From assembly GCA_029448655.1 (NCBI GenBank), contig JACCLO010000009.1:310001-374000 (forward strand): a stretch of 64,000 nucleotides of DNA, written 5' to 3'. The position numbers were made by a program, and so were the translations under genes. The stretch comes from Wolfiporia cocos. Taxonomy: Eukaryota > Basidiomycota > Agaricomycetes > Polyporales > Phaeolaceae. This document shows positions 1-10,299 of the stretch, piece after piece (the stretch's first letter is position 1; each line of letters starts with the position of its first letter). Under the pieces are notes generated by a model that was given only the letters and a program-made list of their open reading frames with translations, was not told the DNA's origin and made no database searches.

Positions 1-110
1 GAATCACGTGACCAGTGTACTACATACCAGAGTACGCTCATACCACTACACTAACAGGAACAGGTCATGTGACTACAATGCATGAGATCCCTGGTTCGAC
101 CCAGGGAGGG
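1..110. other. No gene recognised
   Basis: No coding region is visible. Around 90-108 there is a short palindrome containing GGTTCGA, which resembles a tRNA T-arm or Pol III B box, but no cloverleaf can be drawn around it. Confidence 0.3.
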
Positions 111-740
111 TGTTATGGTTATTTTGATTTTTGAGATACAAACAGAACTCACCACCGGGCGAATACAATACAGGGACTTGTTGCACGACCAACCCCCTGG
201 CTACTTGTGATTCTACTGGGCGCATCCCCAGTTGTACTAGCATTTAGGGCGTGTTTCACCTTTGACAGATTCAACTCTGTCCGTGTTTTGTATCTATCAT
301 TTATTAGCTGATAGGTGGCGTTCAACCGCCATCTTCATTCCTATCTATCATTTCGGATATATCACTACATACTGATCAAACATTTGGTACTATAGCGTAG
401 ATAGTATCGGTGACATCTGGGACAGGATCTACCCCTGAAACTTAATGTAGTATATAAACCTATGTACTTACCGTCGAAGCTCTTTAGCTCGACCTTGTTG
501 TACAAACAAGAAGTCTTATACTCGTTCTCTAATGTAGGAAACTACGCTCAGTATTTCCCGCTTGAGCAACCAAACGACTAAGTCCTCAAAGTGCACACTG
601 ACTTCTCGGACTTAGGAATTTCACCTAGGACTTGAAGGCATCTAACGAGCATTTGCCTTTCATATAGCGACGTGCCTATGTGCAGAAGAACAGTCTATAT
701 TTGCGACTCGAATATACGAACGGGTATTCGACCCGTAACA
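111..740 (+). mobile_element. Old LTR related to family D (D')
   Basis: The segment starts TGTTATGG and ends ACCCGTAACA, the same kind of end as the D LTR. It contains TATATAA at 451-457 and, 35 nt further on, AGCTCGACCTT at 486-496, identical to the putative transcript start of element D. The U3 part is strongly diverged. The left edge is set only by the TGTTAT and could be wrong. No target duplication is visible (GAGGG left, AAGGC right), so this is either the 5' LTR of a broken element or a rearranged copy. Confidence 0.55.
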
Positions 741-1441
741 AAGGCCCCAGTATAGAACGACTGGAACAGGCTTTTCAGTTGGCAAGGGAGCAGTCGAACA
801 CGGTGCGCGCTGGGAGTCAGTTAGGTCACATCGACTCCCCGCTAGCCCCTCAATGGGTGTTCTCACCAAACCCCACTTCGGCAGACTTCGGAAAACAGTG
901 TCAGCAGGTCGTGCAGGCAATGGTCGCAGTCAGTACATGGTCGCGAGAAATGGGAGCACGATTCCTACGAGAGGCGCAGCGGTTGCAGGCTGATGCCCTC
1001 CAAGCCAGAGACGCAGCATCACTACACAGCCCGGCACCACCTCCCGTACGCACCCCCATCTCACAACCAGAAAGTCGGTTCCGTCCGGTAGAAAACTGGG
1101 TTCGATCGGTGCACATGCACTCTCCCCAGCAAACTCCACGCGGTCCCAGACCTCTCCCAACGCCCCCAACTCGCGGTAGCTCCCAACAGACAAATCCATT
1201 CCTGCCTGGCTACACGCCGCCGGTACTCACGGCTCCAGCCCCCGTTCACCCCGAAAGCTTCGCCCAGGCAGCCCGTCCAACGCACGACATATTTGGTAAT
1301 CCTCAGCCAACACAGAACGCGCCCGTGAACACCTGGGGAGCCGCACCTCTCCAGGGAACTCGTGCGTCTATGTGGAGGCCAATGAAACTGGCATCGTCGC
1401 AATGGGACGCGTACTCAATGCTGCCCGAGCCAAAGCCAGAC
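741..1441 (+). pseudogene. Gag-like fragment of a D-related element
   Basis: One frame is open across the whole segment, but it has no ATG until 920 and upstream it runs back into the LTR. The product is rich in Pro, Ser and Gln with a helical stretch at its centre (Gln/Arg/Ala-rich, about 910-1020). A short block with the pattern Leu-x-Pro-x-Trp-Val and a following Pro resembles a block near residue 50 of the element D Gag, so I read it as a remote gag relative. The sequence after the LTR is not complementary to the expected start site, unlike intact elements here. The open frame continues to 1546, but only by translating LTR C, so its hydrophobic C-terminus is not real. Function is not established. 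Confidence 0.4.
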
Positions 1442-2072
1442 TGTCACAAGAATTTCCCTGCATTTACTGCAATTTTCCTGGGATTAATAGCAATTATCTA
1501 CGCAATACGTCCTATAACCCGTCATAACCCGGCACCTAACAAATAGTTAGATTCATGCCGATTGATGGCCGCGTTATCTCCCGTAACGACGGTATCTAAT
1601 CACGGATCTGTTCCCGTGGATATCACAAGCTTAGCCGCTAGCCAATCGGACATCTTGTCCGCATCACATCAGCACCATAACGTCACATGTCAGTTTACTA
1701 AGACATAGCGCCCTTACGCTACTGGGCGACGCACAACGCCGACAACCTATATCCCGGTTGATGAGCATATACCATTATCGCGTATTACTCAGTCCCATAA
1801 TGACAGGGGTCCTGTAGTAGAATACGTACCAAAGTAGATTATGTAATAAGGCTGTTAGGGGTCTTATAATACATGTATATATACTGGTTCGCTAAGTCGT
1901 TAGAGACTTAGCTCTATTCATCAACTCTTACCTCTGGGGTTAACCACCCTAACATCCTGCCTGCTGCTTAGTCTGCTCTACGAGTTCTTGTCTAAGGTCG
2001 ACAACCTCAACGCTAACGCTGTACAAGTAGCCTCTTAGCCGAAACATAAGAGTAAGTAGTAGTCTTGTGTCA
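1442..2072 (+). mobile_element. Complete LTR of family C (recombinant junction)
   Basis: It begins TGTCACAAGAATTTCCC and ends AGTCTTGTGTCA, and aligns along its length with the A and B LTRs, including the block around 1560-1600, TATATATA near 1877, and a CTCTATTCAT block like the A/B transcript-start site. It is clearly a separate subfamily. The flanks differ (CAGAC left, GCAAC right), so it is not a simple solo LTR. The left flank is D'-derived and the right flank is A2 internal sequence, so the LTR sits at an exchange point. Confidence 0.8.
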
Positions 2073-2863
2073 GCAACCATCTTCACCAAAATAGACCTTA
2101 GATGGGGATATAACAATGTCCGCATCAAGGAAGGTGATGAATGGAAGATGGCGTTTATTACACACTGTGGACTATACGAAGCAACAGTAATGTATTTCGG
2201 TTTCTGCAATGCCCCCGCGACATTCCAAGCAATGATGAACTCAATCCTCGCACCGTTCATTCGAACCGGCAAGGTGGTTGTCTATCTAGATGACATCTTG
2301 ATTTTCGGGAATGATATGGAGGAACATCGGCGACTCACCAAAGGGGTTCTCCAAACCCTGAAGGACTCGGACTTGTATGCGAAGCCCGAAAAGTGCTTTT
2401 TCGAACAATCACCCATCGAATACCTAGGAATGATCATTTCCGACGGGAACATTATGATGGATCCAAAGAAGTACGCTGGAGTTCAGGATTGGCCTAGACC
2501 TACAAAGGTCAAAGAGGTTCAAGCTTTCCCTGGATTTGCCAATTTCTACAGGCGATTCATAGAAGGCTTCTCAAAAATAGCCAAACCACTCACCATGCTG
2601 ACCAAAAAGTCAGAAGCTTGGCATTGGGACGCCGAGCAGGAAAATGCTTTCCAAACCCTAAATGAAGCATTTACCAAAGCGCCCGTGCTTCGAATTCCGT
2701 CGCACGATCAGCCTTTCCGCGTAGAAACAGATGCGTCAGACTTCGCTACCGGAGAAGTACTATCTCAGTTAGACCCTACGGATAAAAAATTTCACCCCGT
2801 GGCGTACTATAGCAAATCGCTAAGCGCCCCGGAAAGGAACTACGAGATCTACGACAAGGAAAT
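2073..2863 (+). pseudogene. Element A2 pol, part 1 (RT to RNase H)
   Basis: The frame starts abruptly inside the reverse transcriptase palm and carries the FGFCNAPATF block, the YLDDILIF catalytic block, and the RNase H start (ETDASDF). It is nearly identical to A1 and A3. It ends at a GAAAT duplicated by insertion of A1; the reading frame resumes at 12530. Everything 5' of the RT palm (LTR, gag, protease) is missing and replaced by LTR C. Two missense changes against A1 are a Pro in place of a Leu near 2530 and a Glu in the RNase H GAVLSQ block. It is a dead fragment of a plus-strand element whose 3' end is at 25889. Confidence 0.9.
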
Positions 2864-3482
2864 TAACACAAGATAACATTTACTTGATATGTTCTTGGTA
2901 TTTGCTGGTTAGGCAAGAGATAAGCAGGTGTTAAGCAGGATACGTTGAGTGGTTAACTCGTAGTATGAATGCAATGAATAGAACTGAGGCAATAGCGCTC
3001 AGCAAGTCCAGTATATATACATGATAAATAAGACCCCTAACAGTCTTATTAGATAATACTAATGTCCGTATTCGTATGTACAAGTCCCCAGGTACCTAAG
3101 TACTTAGTAATATACGATAAATACATATGCCGATCAAAACCGGGATATAGGAAGGCGGCGTAGGCCGCGCGAATGGCGTTTTGCGCTCTTGTCATTACAA
3201 AGACAGGGCGTGACCAAAGCCCGGTCCGCTGACGTTTATACGCTGACTGCTTCCGGATGGAATGTCCGATTGGCTGGAACTAGACATGTGACTGATGGTA
3301 ACTACTGGTGATAAGATAAGACCGTCGTTACGGGAGATAACGCGGCCATCATTCGGCACGTATGTAACCGTTAACTTGTGAACCAGATAAGCTAGTTATT
3401 GGTCTAGAAAGTCGTAGATAATTCGTAGAATTGCCGGAAAAATAGTAAGAAATATAGGGAAACTAGGAGAATTCTTGTGACA
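2864..3482 (-). repeat. 3' LTR of element A1
   Basis: Bounded on the plus strand by TAACACAAG and TTGTGACA. The adjacent polypurine tract (read on the minus strand as CTAAGGGGGGGG) lies at 3485-3496. TATATATA and the self-priming site are present as in the 5' LTR. Confidence 0.95.
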
Positions 3483-3484
3483 TT

Positions 3485-3496
3485 ACCCCCCCCTTA
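3485..3496 (-). other. Polypurine tract of A1
   Basis: A run of G preceded by CTAA lies immediately upstream of the 3' LTR on the minus strand, the expected place for plus-strand DNA priming in LTR elements. Confidence 0.8.
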
Positions 3497-3575
3497 GATT
3501 TCAACGACCCCGTTGAGAGTAGAAATGGTGCTAGAGCCCCTTGAAGGGTTAGTCTTTACGGTTTTTCCACTTTTA

Positions 3576-5300
3576 TCATCCTGTCGATCCAAAACCTTGT
3601 GTACCGCGCGTGGTTGGCTTGTTGAACTGCTCGTTGTAGGGCCCACTTCCATGTAGGTGAGGTCGAATGTCTTTTTCGAACTTCTCCTTGGTCATGGATT
3701 CCTGTATTTCGGGCGTGATTGCTACTTCGCAGATTAGTTGAGCAATTCTGTCGCCTTTCTTTACTTGGTACGGGTCTCCAGTGAGGTTCATCAACATGAC
3801 AAAGACTTCTCCGCGGTAGTCATGGTCTATTACTCCTGCAAGGACGTCAATGCCCTTTTTCGCAAGTCCAGACCTTGGCGCTATCCGACCGTATGCCCCA
3901 TATGGAACTTTGATACGAATGTCTGTGGGGACCGAAGCGGATTTCCATGAATTAATCAGGATATCCTGCGCGGCATATAGATCATAGCCGATTGCATCGG
4001 TTGTTCCCCTGGTCGGTAGTTTGCCGTTGACTCCTACTTCGATTTCTAAGTCTTCGTTGAATTCCACGTCGGAATGTACCCATTGCCCTGTAAAGGGGTC
4101 GCGCTTGTAGTACACTTTCGGTTGTGTAGGATCAACATCGTCTCGATATTGGGGCCAGTCATCGGGCCAGACACATGTGTCCAAATCCCAATCTGGTGAG
4201 TCAGGGTCGAAGACGGCTATTGTCTGCCGTGTTCCGCCGAGTCTAGTTGATCGGCGAAGGGGTTGATTTGGGTCGGTACTAAGGGCTGAATATTTTGCCT
4301 TGTACTCGTCCAATATCTCCTTAGCGTTAGCCAGGTGTTCTTCGATTTCCCACGTATCCTCCGCAGGTCCGGTGCCTTTCCAATGGATAAGGTATTCCCA
4401 CCGTCCGCGTCGGTTACGATGGTCGAGAATGGCTTCCACTTCCCATTCTTCCGGGTCTTCCATTTCCGTTGGCTTGTCAGCCGCAGGAGGATGACTTTTC
4501 TGACCTTCGATGGTTGATTCCTTGTACATGACCAATTTTGAAGCATGGAACACAGGGTGGTAAGCCCTATATTGCGCGTCCATGTACACCTTGAACGTTA
4601 CTGGTCCCAATTTTTCCGTGATTCGGAATGGGCCAATGTAGCGAGGGGCTAGACTTCGTTCGGTGTCTTGCCAGCTTCGCACGTCCACGAGTACTTTGTC
4701 ACCCACTTTGAAGGGGACGACTTGCTTCTTTTGGTCATAATACCAGGACCATCTTTCGGCTGCAATTTTCATTGCTGCCTTAGCTTTTTCCTGTGCAGAG
4801 AACCGCGTGTTCGCAATTTCTACTAAGTCTTTGTTTCGACTTGGTTCGAAACTGCTTGGTCCTGCAATTGGATGACGACCTAATTCCACCAGGAACGGAG
4901 ATTCCTTGGTAGTTTCGCTGGCTGCATTAATGTACGCAAATTCCGCTGTTGGCAGGAACTCCGACCAGTTATCTTTTTGGTACGTGTTAATGTAGCATCG
5001 TAGATACTGTTCGAGTATTTGATTTACTCGTTCGGTTTGTCCGTCTGCCTGCGGATGGTACGCAGTAGTCATCGACCTTTGAATTCCCAGCAGGGTGCAC
5101 CATTCACCAAATAGTTTTGAGGCGAATTGTGTCCCTCTGTCCGATACTATCTGTTTCGGCAACCCATGTAAGGGATATACCTTTTGATAGAGTATCGTAG
5201 CTAGGTCTTTCGTTGAGAAGGTGTTTTCCATTGGGAAGAACCTTGCTCTTTTGGTCAATCGATCCACTACGACCATGATCGCGTCATGCATTCCCGGTGG
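3576..5300 (-). CDS. A1 pol, 3' part: integrase core, chromodomain, dUTPase
   Basis: This frame continues pol after a one-base frameshift. In order it encodes the integrase core (second Asp in SDRGTQF, Glu in TERVNQ), the GPY/F-like module (APRYIGPFRI), a chromodomain (VEAILDHR to DTWE, about 4350-4450), a linker, and a C-terminal trimeric dUTPase with all five motifs: IGYDLYAAQ, PRSGLAKK, GVIDHDYRGE, GDRIAQLIC and RGTQGFGSTG. dUTPase would lower dUTP during reverse transcription; the chromodomain would tether integration to methylated-histone chromatin, which fits the nested insertions here. The frame is open further upstream (to 5624), but that part is an out-of-frame reading of the zinc-binding region. 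A1 and A2 share the deletion that separates this frame from the rest of pol. Confidence 0.9.
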   Translation of the reverse strand, partial: PPGMHDAIMVVVDRLTKRARFFPMENTFSTKDLATILYQKVYPLHGLPKQIVSDRGTQFASKLFGEWCTLLGIQRSMTTAYHPQADGQTERVNQILEQYLRCYINTYQKDNWSEFLPTAEFAYINAASETTKESPFLVELGRHPIAGPSSFEPSRNKDLVEIANTRFSAQEKAKAAMKIAAERWSWYYDQKKQVVPFKVGDKVLVDVRSWQDTERSLAPRYIGPFRITEKLGPVTFKVYMDAQYRAYHPVFHASKLVMYKESTIEGQKSHPPAADKPTEMEDPEEWEVEAILDHRNRRGRWEYLIHWKGTGPAEDTWEIEEHLANAKEILDEYKAKYSALSTDPNQPLRRSTRLGGTRQTIAVFDPDSPDWDLDTCVWPDDWPQYRDDVDPTQPKVYYKRDPFTGQWVHSDVEFNEDLEIEVGVNGKLPTRGTTDAIGYDLYAAQDILINSWKSASVPTDIRIKVPYGAYGRIAPRSGLAKKGIDVLAGVIDHDYRGEVFVMLMNLTGDPYQVKKGDRIAQLICEVAITPEIQESMTKEKFEKDIRPHLHGSGPYNEQFNKPTTRGTQGFGSTG

Positions 5301-7999
5301 GGTAGCTGAGTAATCAGGTCTATTGTCACCACTTCCCACGGGCCTGACGGCACCGGTAAGGGTTGCAGGGGACTGTACGGCTTCTGCAGGTGGTTCTTCA
5401 TACGTTGGCATGCGTCGCATCCGTCTACATATTTTTTGATGTAAACGAACATTCCGGGCCACCAATAGTTGCGGCTTAGCAATTCGTACGTTTTGTAGCA
5501 TCCGAAATGCCCAGCTGACTTGTGATCGTGATGATACTCGACCACTTGCCATCTGATATCCGCTGGTGTAGCTGGAACGTAGACTTTGCCTCTTCGGAGA
5601 AGTAACCCTCCTTTGTAGTTCCATTCTGATAGGTCTTTTTTGAATTCACGAGGGCCGGATGAGAGCAGCTCCTTGTAGTCTTTTTTGACCTTGTCGTTTA
5701 GCAACGCTTTGCGGATCTCTCGGAGTATTGATTCATCTTCCGATTGTGGGGCAGCATGGGAGGTATCAAGAGCCATTGCCATGTACTCTTGCTCGAACCA
5801 CTCAGGTTTCAGGAGAACCTGATCGCGATTATCGAGATCCACCCCCTCCTCATGGTCTGGCCGCCTGGACAGAGGATCCGCGGTTAGCATTGTTTTGCCA
5901 GGTTTGTGCTTCATTTGGAAGTTGAAGCGTGAGAGGTACAGTGCCCAACGGGCTTGTCGTCTCGTCAGTTTTTGCGCCGTTTTGAAATATGTCAGGTTCA
6001 GATGATCCGACCATATCTCAAATTTTTCAGGGTGTCCTTCTAGGTAGTGTCGCCACTCCTCTAGAGCCCTGATGACAGCCAACATTTCCTTGTCGTAGAT
6101 CTCGTAGTTCCTTTCCGGGGCACTTAGCGATTTGCTATAGTACGCCACGGGGTGGAATTTTTTATCCGTAGGATCTAACTGAGATAGTACTGCTCCGGTA
6201 GCGAAGTCTGACGCATCTGTTTCTACGCGGAAAGGCTGATCGTGCGACGGAATTCGAAGCACGGGCGCTTTGGTAAATGCTTCATTTAGGGTTTGGAAAG
6301 CATTTTCCTGCTCGGCGTCCCAATGCCAAGCTTCTGACTTTTTGGTCAGCATGGTGAGTGGTTTGGCTATTTTTGAGAAGCCTTCTATGAATCGCCTGTA
6401 GAAATTGGCAAATCCAAGGAAGGCTTGAACCTCTTTGACCTTAGTAGGTCTAGGCCAGTCCTGAACTCCGGCGTACTTCTTCGGATCCATCATGATGTTA
6501 CCGTCGGAAATGATCATTCCTAGGTATTCGATGGAAGACTGTTCGAAAAAGCACTTTTCGGGCTTCGCATACAAGTCCGAGTCCTTCAGGGTTTGGAGAA
6601 CCCCTTTGGTAAGTCGCCGATGTTCCTCCATATCATTCCCGAAAATCAAGATGTCGTCTAGGTAGACAACCACCTTGCCGGTCCGAATGAACGGTGCGAG
6701 GATAGAATTCATCATCGCTTGGAACGTTGCAGGGGCGTTGCAGAAACCGAAATACATTACCGTTGCCTCGTATAGTCCACGGTGTGTAATAAACGCCGTC
6801 TTCCATTCATCACCTTCCTTGATGCGGACATTGTTGTATCCCCATCTAAGGTCTATTTTGGTGAAGATGGTCGCATGGGACAATTGATCGATTAGATCAT
6901 CGATCCGAGGTATCGGGTAACGATTTTTTACGGTTATCTCGTTTAGCCTCCTGTAATCGACAACCATCCGCAGCCCTCCGTCCTTTTTATGGACGAAGAA
7001 GACCGGGGATGCCATCGGACTTTCGGATGGTCGAATGTAACCCTTCCGTAGTTTGGTGTCTATCCACTCATCCAAGCTGTTACGCTCTTGGGGAGACATT
7101 TTGTATGGTTTTACCGGGGGAGGAAGCTGCGCATCTGGTTCAAGCACTATGGCGTGATCCCAGGGCTTCCGTTCCGGCATCCTCTCTGACGCCTTTTGTG
7201 AGAACACCGTTGGCCCATACTCTTGGTATTGTTCGGGCACTAACGATCTCCATCTTTCAATGTCGATCGGTGGTGTGTTTTCCTCACGGTCGTCTGCTTC
7301 GTCGAGGTCTTTGTCAAGTACCTCGGCTACCAACTGTGTCAGCAGGTTCATTTCTTCGTCGTCAAGGGTTGCCACCCAAGCGATCAAAGGATTTTCGGGG
7401 TCCTCCTCTCCTAATATGTCCACGGGAGTGTCCCAAATCGAATTTACTTCGATGATTTCCTTTTCTGGGAGTTCAACTGCTTCCTCCTCAGAAGGGCGGT
7501 TGCCCTTTTTTCTGGCGTACGGTTGGTCATGTGTACAGCGTGCATATTCCATTTCTCCTTTCCTCCAATCAAAGGTAGGATTGTGGAGACGCAACCAGTC
7601 ATAGCCAAGGATTAGGTCTGGTTCTAGGTGCATGACCGTCAGACCTATTTTTTCCTTGTGTGTGCCATGTTGCATGAATGCTTTTACTGATTGCGTTAAG
7701 CGGCCGGCGACGTTTTCTGTTCCGTCTGCGTTTGTAACCGTAATGGGAAACGCTAGTTTGTCGGTGACCAGCTTATGTTTATCGACCAATCGTTGTGATA
7801 TGACCGATATGGTTGCACCGCTGTCGATTAGAGCCAGAGCCTGCACTTTTTGCCCATATACCCAGAGTGTTACTTCGACACGAAAAGATCGAGCGAAGTC
7901 GCGCGCATCGTTGCCAAAAATATGATACATTGACTCGAATACACTCTTTACAGCGGGTACGGGACTAAAATTACATGGGAGCACAAGTGGGCAGGTCAT
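5267..7999 (-). CDS. A1 pol, 5' part: protease, RT, RNase H, integrase zinc domain
   Basis: Translation probably starts at the ATG whose A is the last base of the gag stop (TGATG at 7997-8001). Domains in order: aspartic protease with DSGAT at residues 59-62; a variable acidic linker; reverse transcriptase with YLDD starting at residue 446 (6653-6664); RNase H (ETDASDF, later the SDH block); integrase HHCC zinc domain (HH-x-H-x5-H, later CDAC). The frame fails near 5300, where a one-base deletion relative to A3 shifts translation into a short tail ending at 5267. A complete polyprotein would need the downstream frame (3576-5300). The family is Ty3/gypsy by the order RT, RNase H, integrase. 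Confidence 0.95.
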   Translation of the reverse strand: MTCPLVLPCNFSPVPAVKSVFESMYHIFGNDARDFARSFRVEVTLWVYGQKVQALALIDSGATISVISQRLVDKHKLVTDKLAFPITVTNADGTENVAGRLTQSVKAFMQHGTHKEKIGLTVMHLEPDLILGYDWLRLHNPTFDWRKGEMEYARCTHDQPYARKKGNRPSEEEAVELPEKEIIEVNSIWDTPVDILGEEDPENPLIAWVATLDDEEMNLLTQLVAEVLDKDLDEADDREENTPPIDIERWRSLVPEQYQEYGPTVFSQKASERMPERKPWDHAIVLEPDAQLPPPVKPYKMSPQERNSLDEWIDTKLRKGYIRPSESPMASPVFFVHKKDGGLRMVVDYRRLNEITVKNRYPIPRIDDLIDQLSHATIFTKIDLRWGYNNVRIKEGDEWKTAFITHRGLYEATVMYFGFCNAPATFQAMMNSILAPFIRTGKVVVYLDDILIFGNDMEEHRRLTKGVLQTLKDSDLYAKPEKCFFEQSSIEYLGMIISDGNIMMDPKKYAGVQDWPRPTKVKEVQAFLGFANFYRRFIEGFSKIAKPLTMLTKKSEAWHWDAEQENAFQTLNEAFTKAPVLRIPSHDQPFRVETDASDFATGAVLSQLDPTDKKFHPVAYYSKSLSAPERNYEIYDKEMLAVIRALEEWRHYLEGHPEKFEIWSDHLNLTYFKTAQKLTRRQARWALYLSRFNFQMKHKPGKTMLTADPLSRRPDHEEGVDLDNRDQVLLKPEWFEQEYMAMALDTSHAAPQSEDESILREIRKALLNDKVKKDYKELLSSGPREFKKDLSEWNYKGGLLLRRGKVYVPATPADIRWQVVEYHHDHKSAGHFGCYKTYELLSRNYWWPGMFVYIKKYVDGCDACQRMKNHLQKPYSPLQPLPVPSGPWEVVTIDLITQLPHRECMTRSWS

Positions 8000-8001
8000 C
8001 A
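7997..8001 (-). promoter_or_regulatory. Stop-start overlap between gag and pol (TGATG)
   Basis: The gag TGA and pol ATG share one base. The same overlap is kept in A3 at 39599-39603. This suggests coupled termination and re-initiation rather than read-through; a -1 shift just upstream is the alternative. Confidence 0.6.
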
Positions 8002-10239
8002 CATGTGCTCGGTGGGAAAACCCGAGGCAGAGCTTCCGTAGATGCCCAGGGTGTTTGCGGAGTCGGCTATCCGCTTGCGAAGCCAGGGCAGATGTGTCCT
8101 GATGGAGTCGCCCGACGGTGTAGGCGCAGTCGAAGTCGAACCAGTCGACTGGGTCTGGACGGGGCTGGTGCTTTCTGCCGATCGCACCGGACTCCCGCTT
8201 TTCTCCTCATCGCTGATGCGCGTAGTGGGGGCCAGAGGAACCACCTCTGGTTGTTTCGGAACGTTGGTCCGGATAGTCCCTACGGTGGCTTGGGGGGACT
8301 CATCTTCGTCGTCAGTCACCAGTTCCTGGGTGCTGACGATTCGGACCTTGTATTTCTTTTTCGGGTCCAATTTCTTCTGGCCCGACTGTTGCGTTCCGCT
8401 CGACGAGCCTGTCGGCTTCGTCGTTCCGCTTCCACTACTGGCCGGCTTGGCTTCCTTCGGCTTGTTCTTAGGGTTTTCAGGACTGTCGCCCCATTTGTGT
8501 TGTCCAGGGTGCTTGCGACAGTCCTTCCCGTAAGAGCCGGTTTCCTTTGCCTTGCCTTTGCCTTTGTCATCAGCCTTGGCAGGCTTCGACGTAGCTTTTT
8601 CGGCGGTCTTGCCAGACCCCGACGACTCCTTCTTCTTTTCTTCCTCAAAGATTTTGCCTTTGAGCTTGTCCGGGTATTGCCTCTTATAGAGGTCGATGGC
8701 CATATCGAGGTATACCTCCCAGTCGGTCGGCATTGTAAAGCCGGGCACCGATTCCAAGGTAGCGAGGGTCTCTCGCACCTTTTCCGGGAGTATCCGTTTG
8801 ATGTGACTGAACAACGTCTTGTTGTCAGTCTCGGCCAGGCGAGCCAGGGTCCTGAGCTTCTGTGCCCAAGAGAAGAAGTCCGATTGGAGCTTCTTTTTCC
8901 CTTCGTCTCCGAAGTACCCTTCAATCTCCTTTTCGGCAATTTCCTTGTCCGTCTTCTTGCCATACACCTTCTCGATCGTTTCCGCAAATGTTTTCCAGGT
9001 GTGCCCCGAGGTTTGTCCGGCGGCGATTTTATCAACTACCGGCGACATGTACTGGTAGGCCTCGCCCGTAAGCCGTAGCAGGGCTTGGCGAACCTTGTCT
9101 TCCTCGAGGGTCACCTTGGCGTCTGCGAAATACATGCCCATTTTCTGGATCCACTCTTTTGACGAGATGGGATCCTTAGGGCCCGAGAACTTCGGCGGCT
9201 GAGTCGGTTTGGTCTGTTGGAAGTTGACCGTTGTGGCAGCTGCTGGCGCGGCTGCCGGTGCGTTTTTTAGAGCGGTTAACTCCGCTTCAAGTTGGTCGAT
9301 TCTATTGATTAGTGCCGTGACCTGGGCACCGCTGGGTCCCGCGGTTGGGACTGCCGGACGCTTTTGCAGTACTGCAATGTCTTTTTCTATGCGGACAAAC
9401 CGATTTTCGGAAAGGGTGTCCAATTGTTGCCGCAAACTCTCCGCTTCCTCTAGTGCTTCGATTCTATTTTGAAGCACCTGGTTGTGACTCCGAATCTGGT
9501 TCGTCTTATTCCAGACCATCTCCAGATCCGTGTCCACCCGGCCTTTGTAGGCTGCGAGGTTGCTGTAGAGGTGGTTCTTGGCTTGGTACAGCGCCTCCCT
9601 GTAAGCTTCCTTTCCCACCTGCAGAACTTCGTCTGAGGCGGCTACTTCCAAGGTGCGCTGCAGCCTTCCCATCAATTCATTTTCGCTCCTTTCTGGCTGC
9701 GCGACGATTTCCAGGGTCCTCCTTTCGTATGAAGGGAGGAGATCGGGGAGCGTCCCAAATAGGGGCTCCGTGTTGACCGGTTCTTCTTCCGGTCGTGGAG
9801 TCTCGCTGCCTTCGGGGGTGACGACTGCTCGGCGTGCGGGTGTTTCCGGGTTGAAGAGCCTGGCGGCTCTCGTGCGTGGCGACGCTTCTTCCTGGGAGTA
9901 CCAGTGGACGTCACCGTAGTAAACTATGAGGTCCGCTAGGGAGATGGCGGTACAATAGTTGTCCCACCTCCACCATGAGATGTGGTTCCTAGTCGAATCT
10001 TCCCCATAGTACTTGATGTACGCCGTATGGTTTACGTTCAGGGAAGGGCGCACATGCGCCGGAATTGAGTTGAAGGAGGTGACACTCCCCCTAACTCTGA
10101 TGCCGAATACGACTCGCAGGTAGTCCATCAAGCAGGTTTGCTCTCCGGGCCACGCGTGCTTGCCGACGGCGGGGCGGTAGGCCGTAGCCACCTTGTGGGT
10201 GTTGTACAGAGCGCCTTGTACGATCGTGTAAGACACCAT
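7999..10239 (-). CDS. A1 gag (746 aa)
   Basis: The ATG at 10239 is the first in frame; a TTG further upstream is not a likely start. The N-terminal 120 residues are rich in Tyr and Trp and unlike other Gag proteins I know. A long coiled-coil-prone stretch follows (about residues 200-330), then an Ala/Pro hinge. The capsid-like retrotrans_gag domain begins after the Pro-rich KPTQPPKFSG and runs to about residue 560, and a Lys-rich basic tail follows. The zinc-knuckle region reads C-x2-H-x3-H with Ser where the last Cys should be. The C-terminus carries a conserved LPWL..RIADSA..LGIYG motif shared with B. It forms the particle that packages element RNA. No stops or frameshifts are seen. Confidence 0.9.
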   Translation of the reverse strand: MVSYTIVQGALYNTHKVATAYRPAVGKHAWPGEQTCLMDYLRVVFGIRVRGSVTSFNSIPAHVRPSLNVNHTAYIKYYGEDSTRNHISWWRWDNYCTAISLADLIVYYGDVHWYSQEEASPRTRAARLFNPETPARRAVVTPEGSETPRPEEEPVNTEPLFGTLPDLLPSYERRTLEIVAQPERSENELMGRLQRTLEVAASDEVLQVGKEAYREALYQAKNHLYSNLAAYKGRVDTDLEMVWNKTNQIRSHNQVLQNRIEALEEAESLRQQLDTLSENRFVRIEKDIAVLQKRPAVPTAGPSGAQVTALINRIDQLEAELTALKNAPAAAPAAATTVNFQQTKPTQPPKFSGPKDPISSKEWIQKMGMYFADAKVTLEEDKVRQALLRLTGEAYQYMSPVVDKIAAGQTSGHTWKTFAETIEKVYGKKTDKEIAEKEIEGYFGDEGKKKLQSDFFSWAQKLRTLARLAETDNKTLFSHIKRILPEKVRETLATLESVPGFTMPTDWEVYLDMAIDLYKRQYPDKLKGKIFEEEKKKESSGSGKTAEKATSKPAKADDKGKGKAKETGSYGKDCRKHPGQHKWGDSPENPKNKPKEAKPASSGSGTTKPTGSSSGTQQSGQKKLDPKKKYKVRIVSTQELVTDDEDESPQATVGTIRTNVPKQPEVVPLAPTTRISDEEKSGSPVRSAESTSPVQTQSTGSTSTAPTPSGDSIRTHLPWLRKRIADSANTLGIYGSSASGFPTEHM

Positions 10240-10299
10240 TGCTGGACAGTATTCGTCAGCTTGAGTTATTTTCTCCCTTAAACGATAATTCAAGAAAAA

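Noticed and set aside
88..112. tRNA T-arm or Pol III B-box at the window start
   Set aside because: GGTTCGA is there, but the 5-bp T stem has a mismatch and no acceptor, D or anticodon arm can be drawn.
1442..1546. Hydrophobic, membrane-like C-terminus of the 288-codon frame starting at 680
   Set aside because: The segment is the translated start of LTR C (TGTCACAAGAATT...), not a protein domain.
7975..9078. Long plus-strand frame of 367 codons
   Set aside because: It is antisense to A1 gag; the same shadow appears at the equivalent place in A3.
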